Numbered from the stretch's first letter, positions 48,341-59,639 are shown. The stretch is DNA of 64,000 nucleotides from Tetramitus jugosus (GCA_937625935.1 OW569393.1:186001-250000); one strand, 5' to 3'. The notes: a model not told the origin generated them from the sequence alone. Numbers and translations are program-made.

Positions 48341-50735
48341 ATGTCAATTCGTGACAAGACTGTTATAAACAAATCAATTGCAATTGCAGTGGATTTCGGA
48401 ACTTCAAGAACAGGTAGGCCCTGACAATTATTTTTTTTAATGACAGCAGGAACATTGACGTGACTCTTTTTTTTTAAACCTTTCAATCATTTCAGGTTAT
48501 GCCTATGGATTTCCTGGAAGAGAAGAAAGCAACAAGGAAATGAACTGGGAGGATGCTCCTGAAAGTTATTGCAAAACTTTAACAAAAATTGCGTACAATG
48601 AAGATGATGAACCAGAATTTTGGGGCTTCACAGCTTGGAAAGAAATGTTAGATGACTGTGACGAAGATAGAGTTCTTCGTTTGTTTGAATTCTTCAAAAT
48701 GGGCCTTTTCACTCATGATCATGTTGTGAGAGACACAACTGGTACAGTAGAAAAGGATGCTCTTGATGTGGTTGTTGACTACCTCAAGTTTCTTTTTGAA
48801 AAAATCAAAGAAGATTTGTCAAAGAGAGTTGGTAAAGACATCTCACCGGCTGAGATTGTTTGGTGTCTCACGATTCCTGCCATTTGGAAAGATGCTGAAA
48901 AATCGTTGATGCGTCAAGCTGCTTATAGAGCAGGCATGATTGAGGTTGAACATCCACCAGAGGATGTATTCATGTTGGTGTTGGAACCAGAAGCTGCTGC
49001 TGTTTTTTGTATGATGCAACTCAAGCGTCAAGGAAATCCACTCAGAGATGGAGACAAGTTCTTGGTGTTGGATGCAGGTGGTGGAACTGTCGATTTGACA
49101 GCTCATACATACAGCAAGGGTAAACTCAAGGAAATTACTACTGGTTCTGGAGGTCCTTGTGGTTCATCTGAGCTCGATAAGAAGTTTGAGAAGCTGATGT
49201 CAGAAATCTTTGGTGAAAAGGTGATGGATGACATGAGAAAGAAACATGCCGTTCAACACTTTGAATTACTCAGTAACTGGGAAAGTGCAAAGTGTAGAAC
49301 GAAGGATCTAAATGATAGAACATTAGTTAAAGCACCTGGTGTGTTGAATGCCATTCTTCGTAGAGCAGAGTTCAGTAGTTCATGCTTTGATTCTGATTCT
49401 AATACTATCATTTTGGATCCGAATCTATTGAACAAGATTTACATGGATATCATTGAACAAATTTGCACATTGGTTGCTGATCAGATTGATGCCTGCAAAT
49501 CAACAACTGGTTCTTCGTTTGATTACATTTTCATCGTGGGTGGATTTGGAGGCTCAATAGTATTGCAAGATATTGTCAAGAGTAGATTCGGTACAATGAT
49601 TAATAAGGGAATTGTTGTTCCTCCTGTACCTGGAGAGGCAATTGTTGATGGTGCTTTGTATCTTGGTCTTGATCCAAGTATTATTTCTTCCAGAAGAATG
49701 AGAATGACTTATGGTTGTGCAGCAATGAAGGTCTTTGATCCAAATATTCATGATCCAAAGAAGAGAAAAGTCATTGGATCAACTACCTATTGTGTTGATA
49801 TCTTTGATAAGTTTGTGACCAATGGAGAGGAAGTCGAGATTGATAAGGGTGTCACAAGTACGTATAAAGCGTCACTTGCTGATCAAAAGTCAATGGTCAT
49901 TGCCGTTTATGGAACAAAGGTAACTAACATGAATTATATCGATGATCCTGCAAGTAACAAAATTGGAGAAATTATTATTGATATGAGCGATACGTCTGGT
50001 GGAATCAATAGATGTGTTGAAGTGACCATGTACTTTGGAAAATCTGAAATCCAATTACATGCTATTGAGAAGAACTCTGGAAAGGAATACAAGGCTGCCA
50101 TCAAATTCCAAGGAGAACTGTTTGAAACTGAACACACGGGTCCCCCTGAACATAAGTATCATATTATTTTTTCTAATGATAGATCTGGTTCAATGGACTC
50201 TACTGATGTAGTCCCTTCTCTCAGTTTCCTTAAGAGTTCTCATAACAACCGCTTGGGAGCTCTGTATGAGGCATGTTCTTCATTTTTGGATCAAAGATCA
50301 GGTTCTCAAGATATAGTTTCTTGCATCATGTATGATCATGGCGCTCAAATTTGTTTCGAGAGAGAGCCGTTATGTACAAGTTTAGTTAAAGACTACATGT
50401 TGAGGTACAGTGCAGATGGTGGAACGAGTTTCTCTTCTGCAATGAGTGCTGTTCAAGGTGTTGTTTCTCGAAATCCAAACGGATACACTCCCATTGTTAT
50501 TTTTATGACTGATGGTGAGTGTTCAGATGGAGGTGCATCATCGACTCTTCGCAATATCGTGAGTTCATACTCTCACACTGGTTTTAAACTTCACTCAGTT
50601 TTGGTTGGTCGTAGCAATGATCATTCATTACTCCAGGAATTTGCTCGTATTGGAGGAGGTACTTTTTCTACTTCGGGCTTGAACTTGGCTGATATGAAGC
50701 AAACATACACCCAGTTGGCTGGGAGACTTGAATAA
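48341..50735 (+). CDS. HSPA12-type Hsp70 ATPase fused to a von Willebrand A domain, two exons
   Basis: Exon 1 is 48341-48413 and exon 2 is 48496-50735; the 82-nt intron (donor GTAGGC, acceptor TTTCAG) is phase 1. The junction IAVDFGTSRT|GYAYGFPGREE restores the phosphate-1 loop. About 770 aa. The Hsp70-type ATPase continues with VWCLTIPAIW, LEPEAAAVF, VLDAGGGTVDLTAH and YIFIVGGFGGSIVL. The last ~195 residues (50140-50730) form a vWA domain with a complete MIDAS: DRSGSMDS, Thr in DGGTSFSSA, and Asp in MTDGECSDGG. vWA domains bind protein ligands through a divalent cation; intracellular ones often sit in complexes. The combination suggests a nucleotide-switched binding protein; this is inference. 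Exon 1 is needed for the ATP site, so the internal ATG at 48540 is not the start. Confidence 0.9.
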
Positions 50736-51046
50736 AAATCAATCCATTCTTCCGGCAACAAGATGTGCAGTTGTGTTTTTCAAACTTTATCAACAAGAAT
50801 TTTTGAATATGAAATATGTAAATCCGCATGAGAATGGACTTGTTCGATTTTGCAACAATGCATACGATGACGATGGACATCGGCTGTCACAATGGATTTG
50901 GACAATATGTGTGCTGGTACATGATGCTCGTGTTTTGTACACGTTCGATCGATCTGCTGACTCTCAGTGTTTCTTACCAATATACTGAATAAATAGCAGA
51001 TAAATATGAAACCCGAATCCCGAACCGCTAACCCGATGTATCAAAA
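50736..51046. other. Start of gene-free region
   Basis: This is the 3' flank of the Hsp70-vWA gene. It contains no recognisable gene. Near 51010-51035 and again near 51270-51292, short ACCCGAA/ACCCGAT motifs flank the MITE-like element. Confidence 0.4.
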
Positions 51047-51247
51047 GGGAGCGTCCATATATTATATTCACCTCTGATTCTCTGCCTGTTTAGAATAAAT
51101 TTGAATAACACATTTTCCTGTAAATTCGAACGTTACATTAATTCTTATAGTAGAATTGGGATCAAGAGACCCCTATGAATAAATATTTGAATAAATTTCT
51201 CAGACCCCTCCCTCGGGGGCCGTAAGAAATAATATCTGGACGCTCCC
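51047..51247. mobile_element. MITE-like element, 201 bp, with GGGAGCGTCC inverted termini
   Basis: The left end (GGGAGCGTCCATATATTATA) and the reverse complement of the right end (GGGAGCGTCCAGATATTATT) match over about 18 of 20 bases. The interior has no ORF. Flanks are AAAA on the left and AAA on the right, so a short A-rich target duplication is possible but not decisive. A CCCCTCCCTCGGGGG stretch lies just inside the right end. A third copy of the terminus is at 55899. The superfamily is uncertain; the termini resemble Tc1/mariner-related MITEs. Confidence 0.65.
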
Positions 51248-51607
51248 AAAGCCGTATCTACAGATGAGATGAAAACCCGATGCTACGAAAACCCGAATCA
51301 TCCTTTGATTAATAAATGAATTCCTCTATCAAATCTGATCCCAAATTTACTTTTCCAGCAACTATTTTGTATTCAGCAGAATTACCCAACAATCCCACCC
51401 AATCATTGTCAATACACCAATACAACCACCAAGTTGACTCTTTGACTCGAGAACCGATGAATAGCTGAACATATCCCTGGTAGTAAAACTATCAACCACA
51501 CTCCCAACAACTCTGGAGATGCGCAAAAACTGTTTTTGAGGGAAAATGGAAGGATAAACTCGAAACTTATTTATTCCACAGATTTTTCGACCAGACCAAA
51601 ATTACTA

Positions 51608-51616
51608 GTATTCTAC
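51608..51616. repeat. 9-bp target-site duplication, left
   Basis: GTATTCTAC here matches ATATTCTAC at 53009-53017 in 8 of 9 positions, immediately outside the 33-bp inverted repeats. A 9-bp duplication is characteristic of Mutator-like elements. Confidence 0.65.
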
Positions 51617-51649
51617 GAGCCATACTAAACCACAGACACAGAATCCGCT
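51617..51649. repeat. 33-bp terminal inverted repeat, left
   Basis: It is the exact reverse complement of 52976-53008, with GAGCC as the outer end and CCGCT as the inner end. Confidence 0.85.
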
Positions 51650-51889
51650 GAATCCGTTTGCCGGTTCTGTATAGTTATGCGAAGTATGGCAATCTTATGT
51701 TTGTTATATATCTCGACTTCTTGCATTTGATGCAGTACCAGTCACCCTTGGGTACTCTCCTTAAGTGCGGAGTTGTACATGACAGATGATAAACGGAGGT
51801 ACAACCTTCACACAACAATAAGATCTTACGATTAGAAATAGTACAACCACTACAAACATCTGATGGGTGTCCTCATCAGTAGATTCAGC

Positions 51890-52840
51890 GGTTTCAATAG
51901 TTGATTTTGATGATTCTTGGATTCCAGGACTTCTCCATGACTGGAATCATACTCAGTTTCCTCCTCTGGCGGTTGTCCACTAATTTTGCTCTTTTTGCAT
52001 CTTGACAAACATCTATCAATGTCTGAGGTCGCTTAAGCTCCACTCGTTTGGTTCTTATTACCCAGTGTTGCTTGTTCTTCAAAAACTTTTTTCCACTTGG
52101 CACGCCATCGATTGGATCCTTACGAGGAGTACTGAGGAGTGCTTTTAACGTTGGTTTGTTCTTTTTGAACATGGATCGTATTTGACTGTAGTCCTTCCTG
52201 AATTCAGAAACAGTACAAATACAAGAGCAAAATCTGCTTTGCTATAGGCCTAATTCCACTAAATTGCTACTCAGCTTCATCTGACGTTGTTTCTCTTCGC
52301 CATGAACTCCCGTCAATCCTTTGAGTTCTTTCTGAACATCATCCTTCACATTACAATTGCTCAACCTCTCGAACTCTTTGAGTGTGAGTGAATGTTGACT
52401 ACTGTCTTTCTTTAGTTGCCACCTGCCAATACCTAGTCTCCCAAGCCAATATTCTTTTTCAAAGAAAAAGATTTACAATGATCAATAATCTCACTTACTT
52501 CTTGATGATCACTGCTCATTAGACTTTTGAATTGATGGTTCATTGATTCAGCAGCATTGCTATACCAAGGTCCATATATATTTACTGACTTTCTCACAGA
52601 CTTTAGCATTCCACTTTTGATTGACTGGCTTTTATACTTGTCAAAGTACTTGATAAAATTCTCAGTTTGATCACCAAGTATTTGCTTCAAACAGGACAGC
52701 AGCACTGTTTTGAATATCCCCAGCTGTACCGAGAGCTTAGAAATCATTTTTGAGTCCCATGAGACATATAACACTGTGGCAGCTTCATTAATTTCATAGG
52801 TAGAATTTCTACCAAGATCTTGGAAAATCACGGACATGAA
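51890..52840 (-). pseudogene. Decayed transposase inside the 33-bp-TIR element
   Basis: Three minus-strand stretches in different frames look like one former protein: 52433-52837 (..., YGPWYSNAAESMNHQFKSLM, EVSEIIDHCKSF), about 52240-52435 (WLGRLGIGRWQLKKDSSQHS...LKEFERL) and 51894-52172 (basic tail). The phrase N-AAESMN-x-x-FK resembles the C-terminal part of Mutator-like or related transposases, where a conserved N-x-x-E-S-x-N follows the catalytic Glu. The evidence is weak, and no DDE triad can be completed. Confidence 0.45.
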
Positions 52841-52975
52841 AGGTTATCAAAGGAAAAACGCTTGGAATGAAGATAAATCGACCGTTATCTCGGGTAACGG
52901 ATTAACGGTCACTGAAAATGCGCAGAACAAAACTGAATCGGCTGAATCTGTTTTGTTGTCTATTTTGCCGAATTA

Positions 52976-53008
52976 AGCGGATTCTGTGTCTGTGGTTTAG
53001 TATGGCTC
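52976..53008. repeat. 33-bp terminal inverted repeat, right
   Basis: It is the exact reverse complement of 51617-51649. The 9-bp duplication ATATTCTAC follows at 53009-53017. Confidence 0.85.
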
Positions 53009-53194
53009 ATATTCTACCAGCGGATATCATATTTCATATTTCTGATTACTTGACAAATTGGATGAGTGTTTGTTTCAGTTGGAGTGAGTCTTGATTTTCG
53101 CTGGTCCACATAAGCGAAATGTCTTGGAAGGAAATCTCACATGTCGGTCATTTGGTGGTCATAGCCATAACTCATATTTTGCGACAATGAAGAA

Positions 53195-53630
53195 AAAACA
53201 AATTTCGTGAGAATGAGCATAGAAGCATTTGTTCATGACAAGGATGCATCCGCTACAATTCTGATTAAAAAACATTGGCCTCATGCTCGGGAATTCCTCG
53301 AAATAACTCATGATGCAAAGAATTTTAAGAAGAGGACAGCCAAGAATGCTAAGGATGGGTTGAGCGAGCAAAAGCGGCATTTCTAAAGACAGTCTACATA
53401 GCTGGGAACAACAGCTTAATGAGAGAGCATATGTTTCGAGCATATCCGTTTCACTGGACGGGTGATCATAGGTTCTGTTTTCATGGATGCCCACAGTCTA
53501 CCTACACAAGTCTGGACATAATTCTTTCACTCTTACTAAGCAATCTAGAGGAGCAAACAAGAAGTGAAAAAGTGAATTTGTTACCATTGTCCAACCATTG
53601 TCCAGTTGCTGGTCAGAACATAAAGTTTTG
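53195..53630 (+). pseudogene. Transposase-like relic (D-H-rich type)
   Basis: The plus strand reads IEAFVHDKDASATILIKKHWPHAREF...THDAKNFKKRT, then after stops and a frame change MREHMFRAYPFHWTGDHRFCFHGCP. The series D-x-D...WP...H-x-A-K-x-F followed by G-D-H-x-x-C resembles a class of eukaryotic DDE transposases that have DGD/WP/DxxH and 'GDHSxC..WC' blocks. It lies directly outside the right end of the 33-bp-TIR element. Several stops are present, so it is dead. Confidence 0.5.
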
Positions 53631-53819
53631 AGATAATTTACTTACGAGAATCGAGTTTTCGATAACATTATTATTATTGATGTTTGAGTAACTAATTGGG
53701 TTTTTATATCTTCATTGGTACATCAGCAACCTCGCTACATATCTGCCTGGTCTTCTTCCCTATGTTGTTGTTCTGGTTACTTTTTCAAATGTTCATCTTG
53801 CCTGGTGCTTAATTCCATT

Positions 53820-54520
53820 AAGTACTATTCGAAAATACCATCCACAAGATACCGAAAACTCCATGTCTCTTGGAAAACCAGTTGATCCATCGATTTTTCA
53901 TAAATTCGAATATGAAATTATCCGATGGTGATGAAATATGTATGCCATTCTCGATTTTTTGAATAAAATGTTACCATCTCGTAGTTTTTGTAATACCTCG
54001 GCAGAGTGATGGCAATTCAAATTGTCCATGATTAAAATTTAACCTCGATTTGCAATTTTCCTTGGAATTCAGGAACTCACTCACCCAATCATTCATGATT
54101 CCCTTGATTGATGGTAACACCACTTCATCACCATCAGTGTCCACAATTATGCGCGCTTTCGTATGAGGAATGAAATAAGAAAATGTGGAGGAGTTGGATT
54201 AGCTGGTAAAGGAGCAAGAAAACAAGCAGAGTTGACAAAAGTTGACTTTTATAATAAAAACAAGTTTGTAGTTGGATTTTGTCTCTTGCATATGCGAGTG
54301 AGACACAAATACAGTCATAGTACAGTTGTCAACTGCTTCTGGAATCAACTATGTCACCGTTATGAATCACGCAACAAACGAATGTATCAGATTTGGAGTA
54401 TCCGAGGCCTCTTGGGTTTGATTATCTCCTCCTCTTAAACCCCATCCCTTCATATTATTGTCACGGTTGTTGAAACCGGACTCATCCATGCACCATATTC
54501 TTGTGTATGAAAGTTGTTTT
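53820..54520 (-). pseudogene. Tc1/mariner-IS630-type transposase relic
   Basis: The minus strand encodes IWCMDESGFNNRD near 54500, matching the first catalytic Asp block of Tc1/mariner (the DESGF/DETGF motif). About 450 nt further, it encodes LIMDNLNCHHSAEVLQKLR, matching the second Asp block (xMDNxxxHH). Between and after these, the frame is broken by stops and shifts. The Glu/Asp-containing third block cannot be placed with certainty (HGVFGILWMVFSNS near 53830 may be its remains). No termini were identified. Confidence 0.6.
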
Positions 54521-55504
54521 TTCATACAATGTTTTTAAGAACTTTTTCATTATACATCACTGGCGATCTGTCAGGTTGGCACGAAAAGTTCTTTTATTTT
54601 CAATCTTTTTCTGTTTTTCTGTCAAATCATCAGGTGTGGATTTAAAGAATCAATGATAATCAATAAACATATTTTGATTCTTGTTGCTACGTAAATGCTG
54701 TAATCACAATCATGAAAATATAATGAAAATATTTTGTCGCAAATATCTACTGTATTTAAGGTTATGTCATAAGCACGCACAATTGTAACATGCCTGATCA
54801 CCGGACAATTGATTGTTTCATAGGACTACGAATTTAATATGACAAAGAGTTGAGGGTTTGATTATATTCTAATGACATGACATGAACATAGACATTTTTT
54901 GTTTCTTTGTGTCACACCTCGAATTTCGGACTAGTTCGAACACAGGTCGAACAGATCGAAGTATTACTACGTCTTTACATCAACGGGATGCCTCAACTTT
55001 TGCACATGACCTTTTGTGACAAAGCCTGATTGAGATGGTTTTGGAACATTTCACAATGTTGATGTTTTGTTGATTTTGATTCGTTTATCCTTTTTTTGCT
55101 TGTTTTTCGAAAGTGTCGATCCAGTACCTACCAACATTCTCTTCACTCTCGTATGTTGCTTCAACAGAATGATGAGCCCAGTGAACCAGATACTCTGTTA
55201 CTGTTCTTTCCTATGATTTCTTCCACATCTCAAATGTTAGCAACGGGATCCACACAACCAGGTTGAATCTTTGACAGCTTTGATCTTTGACACTTATCCT
55301 TGTTCATCTTGATAACGTCGTAGCCATCGTTTTTTGCATGACAACAGTAATTGTAATGTGTGGTACATAAATAGGCAGAGTGACAGGTCGATCCACACAC
55401 CAAGCTGAATTTTCCTTTTTTTGTCATGAGACAAACAGATGTTTGTTTCTGGGAAATCTCTGTTCTATAGACCGAATTTCTAACGGTTTTTTTACTGTTT
55501 CATC
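54521..55504. other. Gene-free stretch, about 1 kb
   Basis: AT-rich sequence with stops in all frames. Short GTTCGAA-type repeats occur near 54945. A 65-codon minus ORF (55230-55427) is Cys/His-rich (VCGSTCHSAYLCTTHYNYC) and could be leftover zinc-knuckle sequence of the neighbouring hAT relic, but I cannot support this. Confidence 0.4.
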
Positions 55505-55878
55505 CACTAAAAATCCTTTCGACCCGGACACTGGAGGCAGGAATAGCCAGATGATCTCTTTCAATCTGGAGAGCTCAATGACACTTTTAGTGTATCGTTA
55601 AATACTTCTTCAAAACTTGATGCAACTCTTGAAGAAAATCCCACTCTTCATCATCAAGTTTCGCTCCATCAAAGTGAATGACTTGTTTCCATGCTCATCA
55701 TTCATACCACAGAATCTGGGATCCTAATTCAGTCACCATTGCAAGATTGTTTGAAGCATTATCACCTGTAATACGAATCAGCTTCTTCTCTATTCCGTAT
55801 TCTTTTAGACAGTTAAAGACCTGTCGTGCCAGATTTTCACCGGTATGTTCACCATTGAAGTTCAATAAAATCAAGGAT
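55505..55878 (-). pseudogene. hAT-family transposase relic
   Basis: The minus strand reads GEHTGENLARQVFNCLKEYG, then KKLIRITGDNASNNLAMV (55701-55875), the hAT block around the second catalytic Asp (TDNASNN). About 140 nt further, in another frame, is HLAIPASSVRVERIFSG (55505-55560), the hallmark of the hAT C-terminal dimerisation region (LAIPASSVxxERxFS). Most of the protein between the two blocks is deleted. Confidence 0.75.
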
Positions 55879-55898
55879 GATATGTCTCTTCATCCATT

Positions 55899-55918
55899 GG
55901 GAGCGTCCAGATATTATA
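55899..55918. repeat. Solo terminus of the GGGAGCGTCC MITE family
   Basis: GGGAGCGTCCAGATATTATA is nearly identical to both ends of the element at 51047-51247. I found no matching inverted end downstream, so it is a broken copy or the remaining end of a larger element. Confidence 0.6.
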
Positions 55919-57447
55919 TCGTGTTTAATCGAATCAAACACCGTACGACCTTAATCTCGACAATGTTTATTCGGTCCGATGCCAAGTTCGGACCGATCGA
56001 AAATCGAAATTACCCCTATTTACAGATTCAATTTGACTATTTACTGTTTTTACGAATTTTTCTGCAGAAAAAGTACTTTAAATCAAAAAAGCGTTTAGTT
56101 TCTTCCACTCCTGTGATGAGGCGTTGAAGGTGTTATGACAACTCGTTTCTTCTTTGGAATGGTAGGATCAGTGTTCATGCCACTTGTGATTCGGGAAGTA
56201 TGCTTTCTGACCGGGTCACGGCGAACCTCGTTCAGTTCGGAATTTCGGATCGAAAATTTTGTTCGAATGCCAGTTCGAATCAAGTCAACTAAGTCCGAAT
56301 CAACTACTACTTGGATTCAAAATGAGTTTTGTTTAATTTCGAGAAGGCAGATGTGGCACAAGCCGCATCGAATTGTTTGAAAGAGTATAGTATAGTGAAG
56401 AAAGTGATATCATGTCACGCTTATTGGATCTGTTTATGAATACAGTCAAGCAGCGGTAGATACTCATATTCATTTGTATCCTCGAATGGCGCAAGTAGAG
56501 AGAGACCAGCAAGACCAGCTCTTGCTTCTAGCGTCGTATTGCATTCCCCAATGAAAAAAGAATAACTACTGGGAAACAAGGAGCGAATCGTGTGAATAGT
56601 TTCTTTCATAGTTTTCAACACTGTACCACAAATCAAACAGGGCATAGTGCAACAACAGTAACAGTGGAATCATGATGCAAGTACAGACCAGAACTGAATC
56701 GTATTCAGTATAGTCATCATCCTAAATACTGAAACCGCCTCCACATCAAATTTTATGGTCGAAACAACTTCTACAATTACATTTTTCTTATCGCTGTCCT
56801 TTGGGTTGCTCTGTGGAAATAATTTGCATTACCATTTTCCTCGATTCGCATCTGTCAAACAACTGAATCAAGATGGTAATCTAAGCCTAAGAGAACTGTG
56901 GTATTCGTGTCACAACAACGAACCATCTTCGCTGAGGGCAAATAATGATAAGGGGATAATGTTTTAGACAACTCCCAGCTCAGATACACAAATAGTGCTA
57001 TTGGCAATATAATCAATCGTTCCTCGACTGTTGTTTCCTCTTACACTGATCTTGCGTTTTTCCGGTTTCCTTGATCATCTTTTAACTAAATTATCAGTTG
57101 GAACTGAAAAATCGTTGCTGAAAACAGTGTTCTCGAGTAGCTGTGTATCGCACATAACAGGAGATAATTTCAGTGAATTGGGGATGATATGTCTGGAAAA
57201 GGTCGGGACGAAACAACTGAATCAAGTTAAAACCATGTATTATTCGATCTCCCATCATTTCGTTGAAAACCGAGAAAGTTACTGAGATTATCATCAAAAA
57301 AACATAAATAAACGATCTTGTCTATTCATGTCGTTGAAAAAAGTTTTTGAGGCTTTATTCTCCAATAAAGAATCATTTCTGAGCAAATGAAATCTCATTT
57401 GGCAAATGAAATGAACTATGAATACTCGCTACAAGTATGTTTTTTCA
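55919..57447. other. Gene-free stretch, about 1.5 kb
   Basis: No gene was recognised. Several TTCGGAnnGATCGAAAAT-like phrases recur at 55970-56010 and 56235-56260, suggesting old repeat copies. ORFs at 56135-56380 and 56421-56645 carry no motif. Confidence 0.4.
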
Positions 57448-57690
57448 TCTTTTCAAGATGAAATCTCAGGAAAGAAGAGAAAACATACTTTGAGCAAGTT
57501 GTTGGCAATGACTCCCAAAACTGGACGTATTATTGCACTGTCAGATTCCTACAATGGTGCCCACAATGACGCAGGAATTTACAATCAGTTCTCATACTTT
57601 TGACCAAAACCCTTGGGAAGATGAGTGTGTTGGTTCTTGCTTTTGTTGGCATTAAACATTCATCTGTTGGACGGTTGTCAGCTGCCCAAA
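57448..57690 (+). pseudogene. DDE_Tnp_4-type (PIF/Harbinger- or IS5-like) transposase relic
   Basis: The plus strand encodes DEISGKKRKHTLSKLLAM, then GRIIALSDSYNGAHNDAGIY. This matches the block YSGKKKxHTLK...GxIxxxSxxYxGxxHD around the catalytic region of DDE_Tnp_4 proteins. The frame stops at 57602 and continues weakly (VLAFVGIKHSSVG). Neither the first Asp block nor the terminal Glu block is intact. Confidence 0.6.
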
Positions 57691-59074
57691 GAGGATGAGC
57701 ATTTACGAGTTTTGGTGGTTGTGAAAAGTTTTCGTTTCTTGAGCTGCCCAAGAATGATTGATCGTGTTCAGGATGATGTACCTCTGCGCTAGAAACTATT
57801 GCTCCAGGTCTAATCGCATTCATAATTTCCAGTCAAGATAATGAGGAACTATTAAATAATACGACTGAATTGCAATTTGGCAAAATGGAAACAGTTACCG
57901 GTCGATTTGCTCTCGATTGGTAAAACCAGATTCTTCACATGTTGTTTCGATTGAATATATGAACCATATGAATGTTGTGAATCATTGGTGCAGCAACATT
58001 TACCAAATATCAATTATTTGAATCGAAGGAAATCACTAAATGGAGAAACAATGAGTAACGGTCAACAACTTTAGAAGTGTTGATTATTGAATGCATGTTA
58101 TTTTTGTTTAATATGTGCGTGTTAATCTGTTTGTTTCACCATTCATCATTGTCGCTGATTGGTGACTTTACAATACTCTTGCGCTGATTGGAGCCTAGCA
58201 TCTCCGTCATCAGCGTTTACCCAGAATCCGATTGTAAGCATTCCGCGATCCTTCTGAAGAATCTGTTGACGGCATGAAGCTGTCAGCATTCATGATCACT
58301 CCAATTATGTTCATTATGAAATAGGTATACTGGATGAATGGTTCATTGTAATTAGGGCAAGAATCATTGCTTCAGACAAATGGCTGAGCAGGAAATGAAT
58401 AAACAAAAGGGTTTTGACAATAATAGCAGATGCTCAATTAAGAGCAGGTGTTGACTGTAAGGAATCGAGAGTTTGTTGGTAGAAATATTCTGTAAGGACA
58501 ACCAATGGTTGAACAAGGTTACCTTCGTATTGATCATTTCAATCTCGGGTCTTATAAGTTTAAGAGTACGATGACAGTGAGGTACTCCTAGTGAAAAATC
58601 GGAACATGTTTCACTGATTTATGCTCGAACGGTCCCAGTTGATAAGTCGCCGATATCGTCTTGGAACCTGTGGAATTAACACAGAGAATAGCACGTGCAT
58701 TGTATGTTTCATCGTTGCAATGTCAATGTTCGAAAGCTCAATGAGATTTCCAACTTGTCCAGGATCAATCACAAACTCGACTGAGAGTTGTTGGTCAATT
58801 TGATCGACGAGAGCTTCGACTTTAAACCGATCTCCTCTTCTCACAATTTGCGGTTGTTCTACTCGTCAGCTCACGGGAATACAATGGTATGCCATCATAA
58901 TTAAAGGACCTTAGATGATTTCTTGCTTACATCCAACTTCACCACATGCCATACCACCGTGTTCTTATGGTTGAAACCCTGCAGCATACAAACACATGAA
59001 ATGGAGGTGATCATCATCCTTCTTTGTCCGGCTTCGAATAGTTCAGAAACTATCGACTTTGGTTGTTCTTGGGG
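57691..59074. other. Gene-free stretch, about 1.4 kb
   Basis: Stops occur in all frames and no motif was recognised on either strand. Minus ORFs at 58611-58844 and 58901-59191 overlap or lie beside the bacterial-type repeat relic on the other strand and are probably chance. Confidence 0.4.
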
Positions 59075-59400
59075 CTGAAACTTAAAGGAATTGATGGCGA
59101 CCGTGATAGTATAAATACGCAGCGCTACGATGCATCTGGTGTTGCACAAGGTAGTGAGTTTCGGATCAATACCATCACCGGGAAAATCCAACTATCATTG
59201 ATTTAAGTGATGGTGGTTTTGTCGTCACTTGGGATAGCAATGGTGCTGGTGTTTATTCTCAGAGATTTGATTCAAATGGTTCATCTCATGGCAATGACAG
59301 CAACTTCGGCCATCTCATCCGTAAATGATGATCTTTTTATCGTCAGGTGGCAAAGCAATGACCAAGAAATGCTAAATGCTTGGCATTTATTCCCAGTACT
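59075..59400 (+). pseudogene. Relic of a bacterial-type tandem-repeat (adhesin-like) protein
   Basis: In two plus frames separated by a one-base shift near 59180, the reading is INTQRYDASGVAQGSEFRIN, then NPTIIDLSDGGFVVTWDSNG and GVYSQRFDSNGSS, then DDLFIVRWQSNDQE. This reproduces the ~50-residue unit of giant bacterial surface proteins (DGGFVVTWxSxGQDGxxxGVYxQRxDxxGxxxGSEFxVN). About two and a half units remain, and stops show that the gene is dead. No other part of such a protein was found nearby. Confidence 0.6.
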
Positions 59401-59639
59401 TTGATGGGGTATGGTAACCCCCACGCTCAATCAACTGTCATTAACTATATATCAACAAGGAGAGATGTGATATTATTTTGGTAATCGGGCGCCTCGACTT
59501 TTTCATCGAAGGAGATCCATTCCGTGGATATAGCGTTCGATTCGGTTGGTTCAAAGCTATCCAGTATCCAGTATCTTTGTGAAATTAACCACCTAGCCAA
59601 TTTACACCATGAAATTGAAGATGATGAGAAGAGAGGCGA

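Larger units (their letters stand above)
51617..53008. mobile_element. DNA transposon with perfect 33-bp terminal inverted repeats, Mutator-like
   Basis: Positions 51617-51649 (starting GAGCCATACTAAACC) and 52976-53008 are perfect inverted complements over 33 bp. They enclose a 1,392-bp element flanked by an imperfect 9-bp duplication. The interior holds decayed minus-strand coding sequence (51890-52840) rather than an intact transposase. Identical termini suggest recent mobilisation in trans, or recent insertion followed by coding decay. The superfamily call rests on duplication length and a weak transposase resemblance. Confidence 0.75.
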
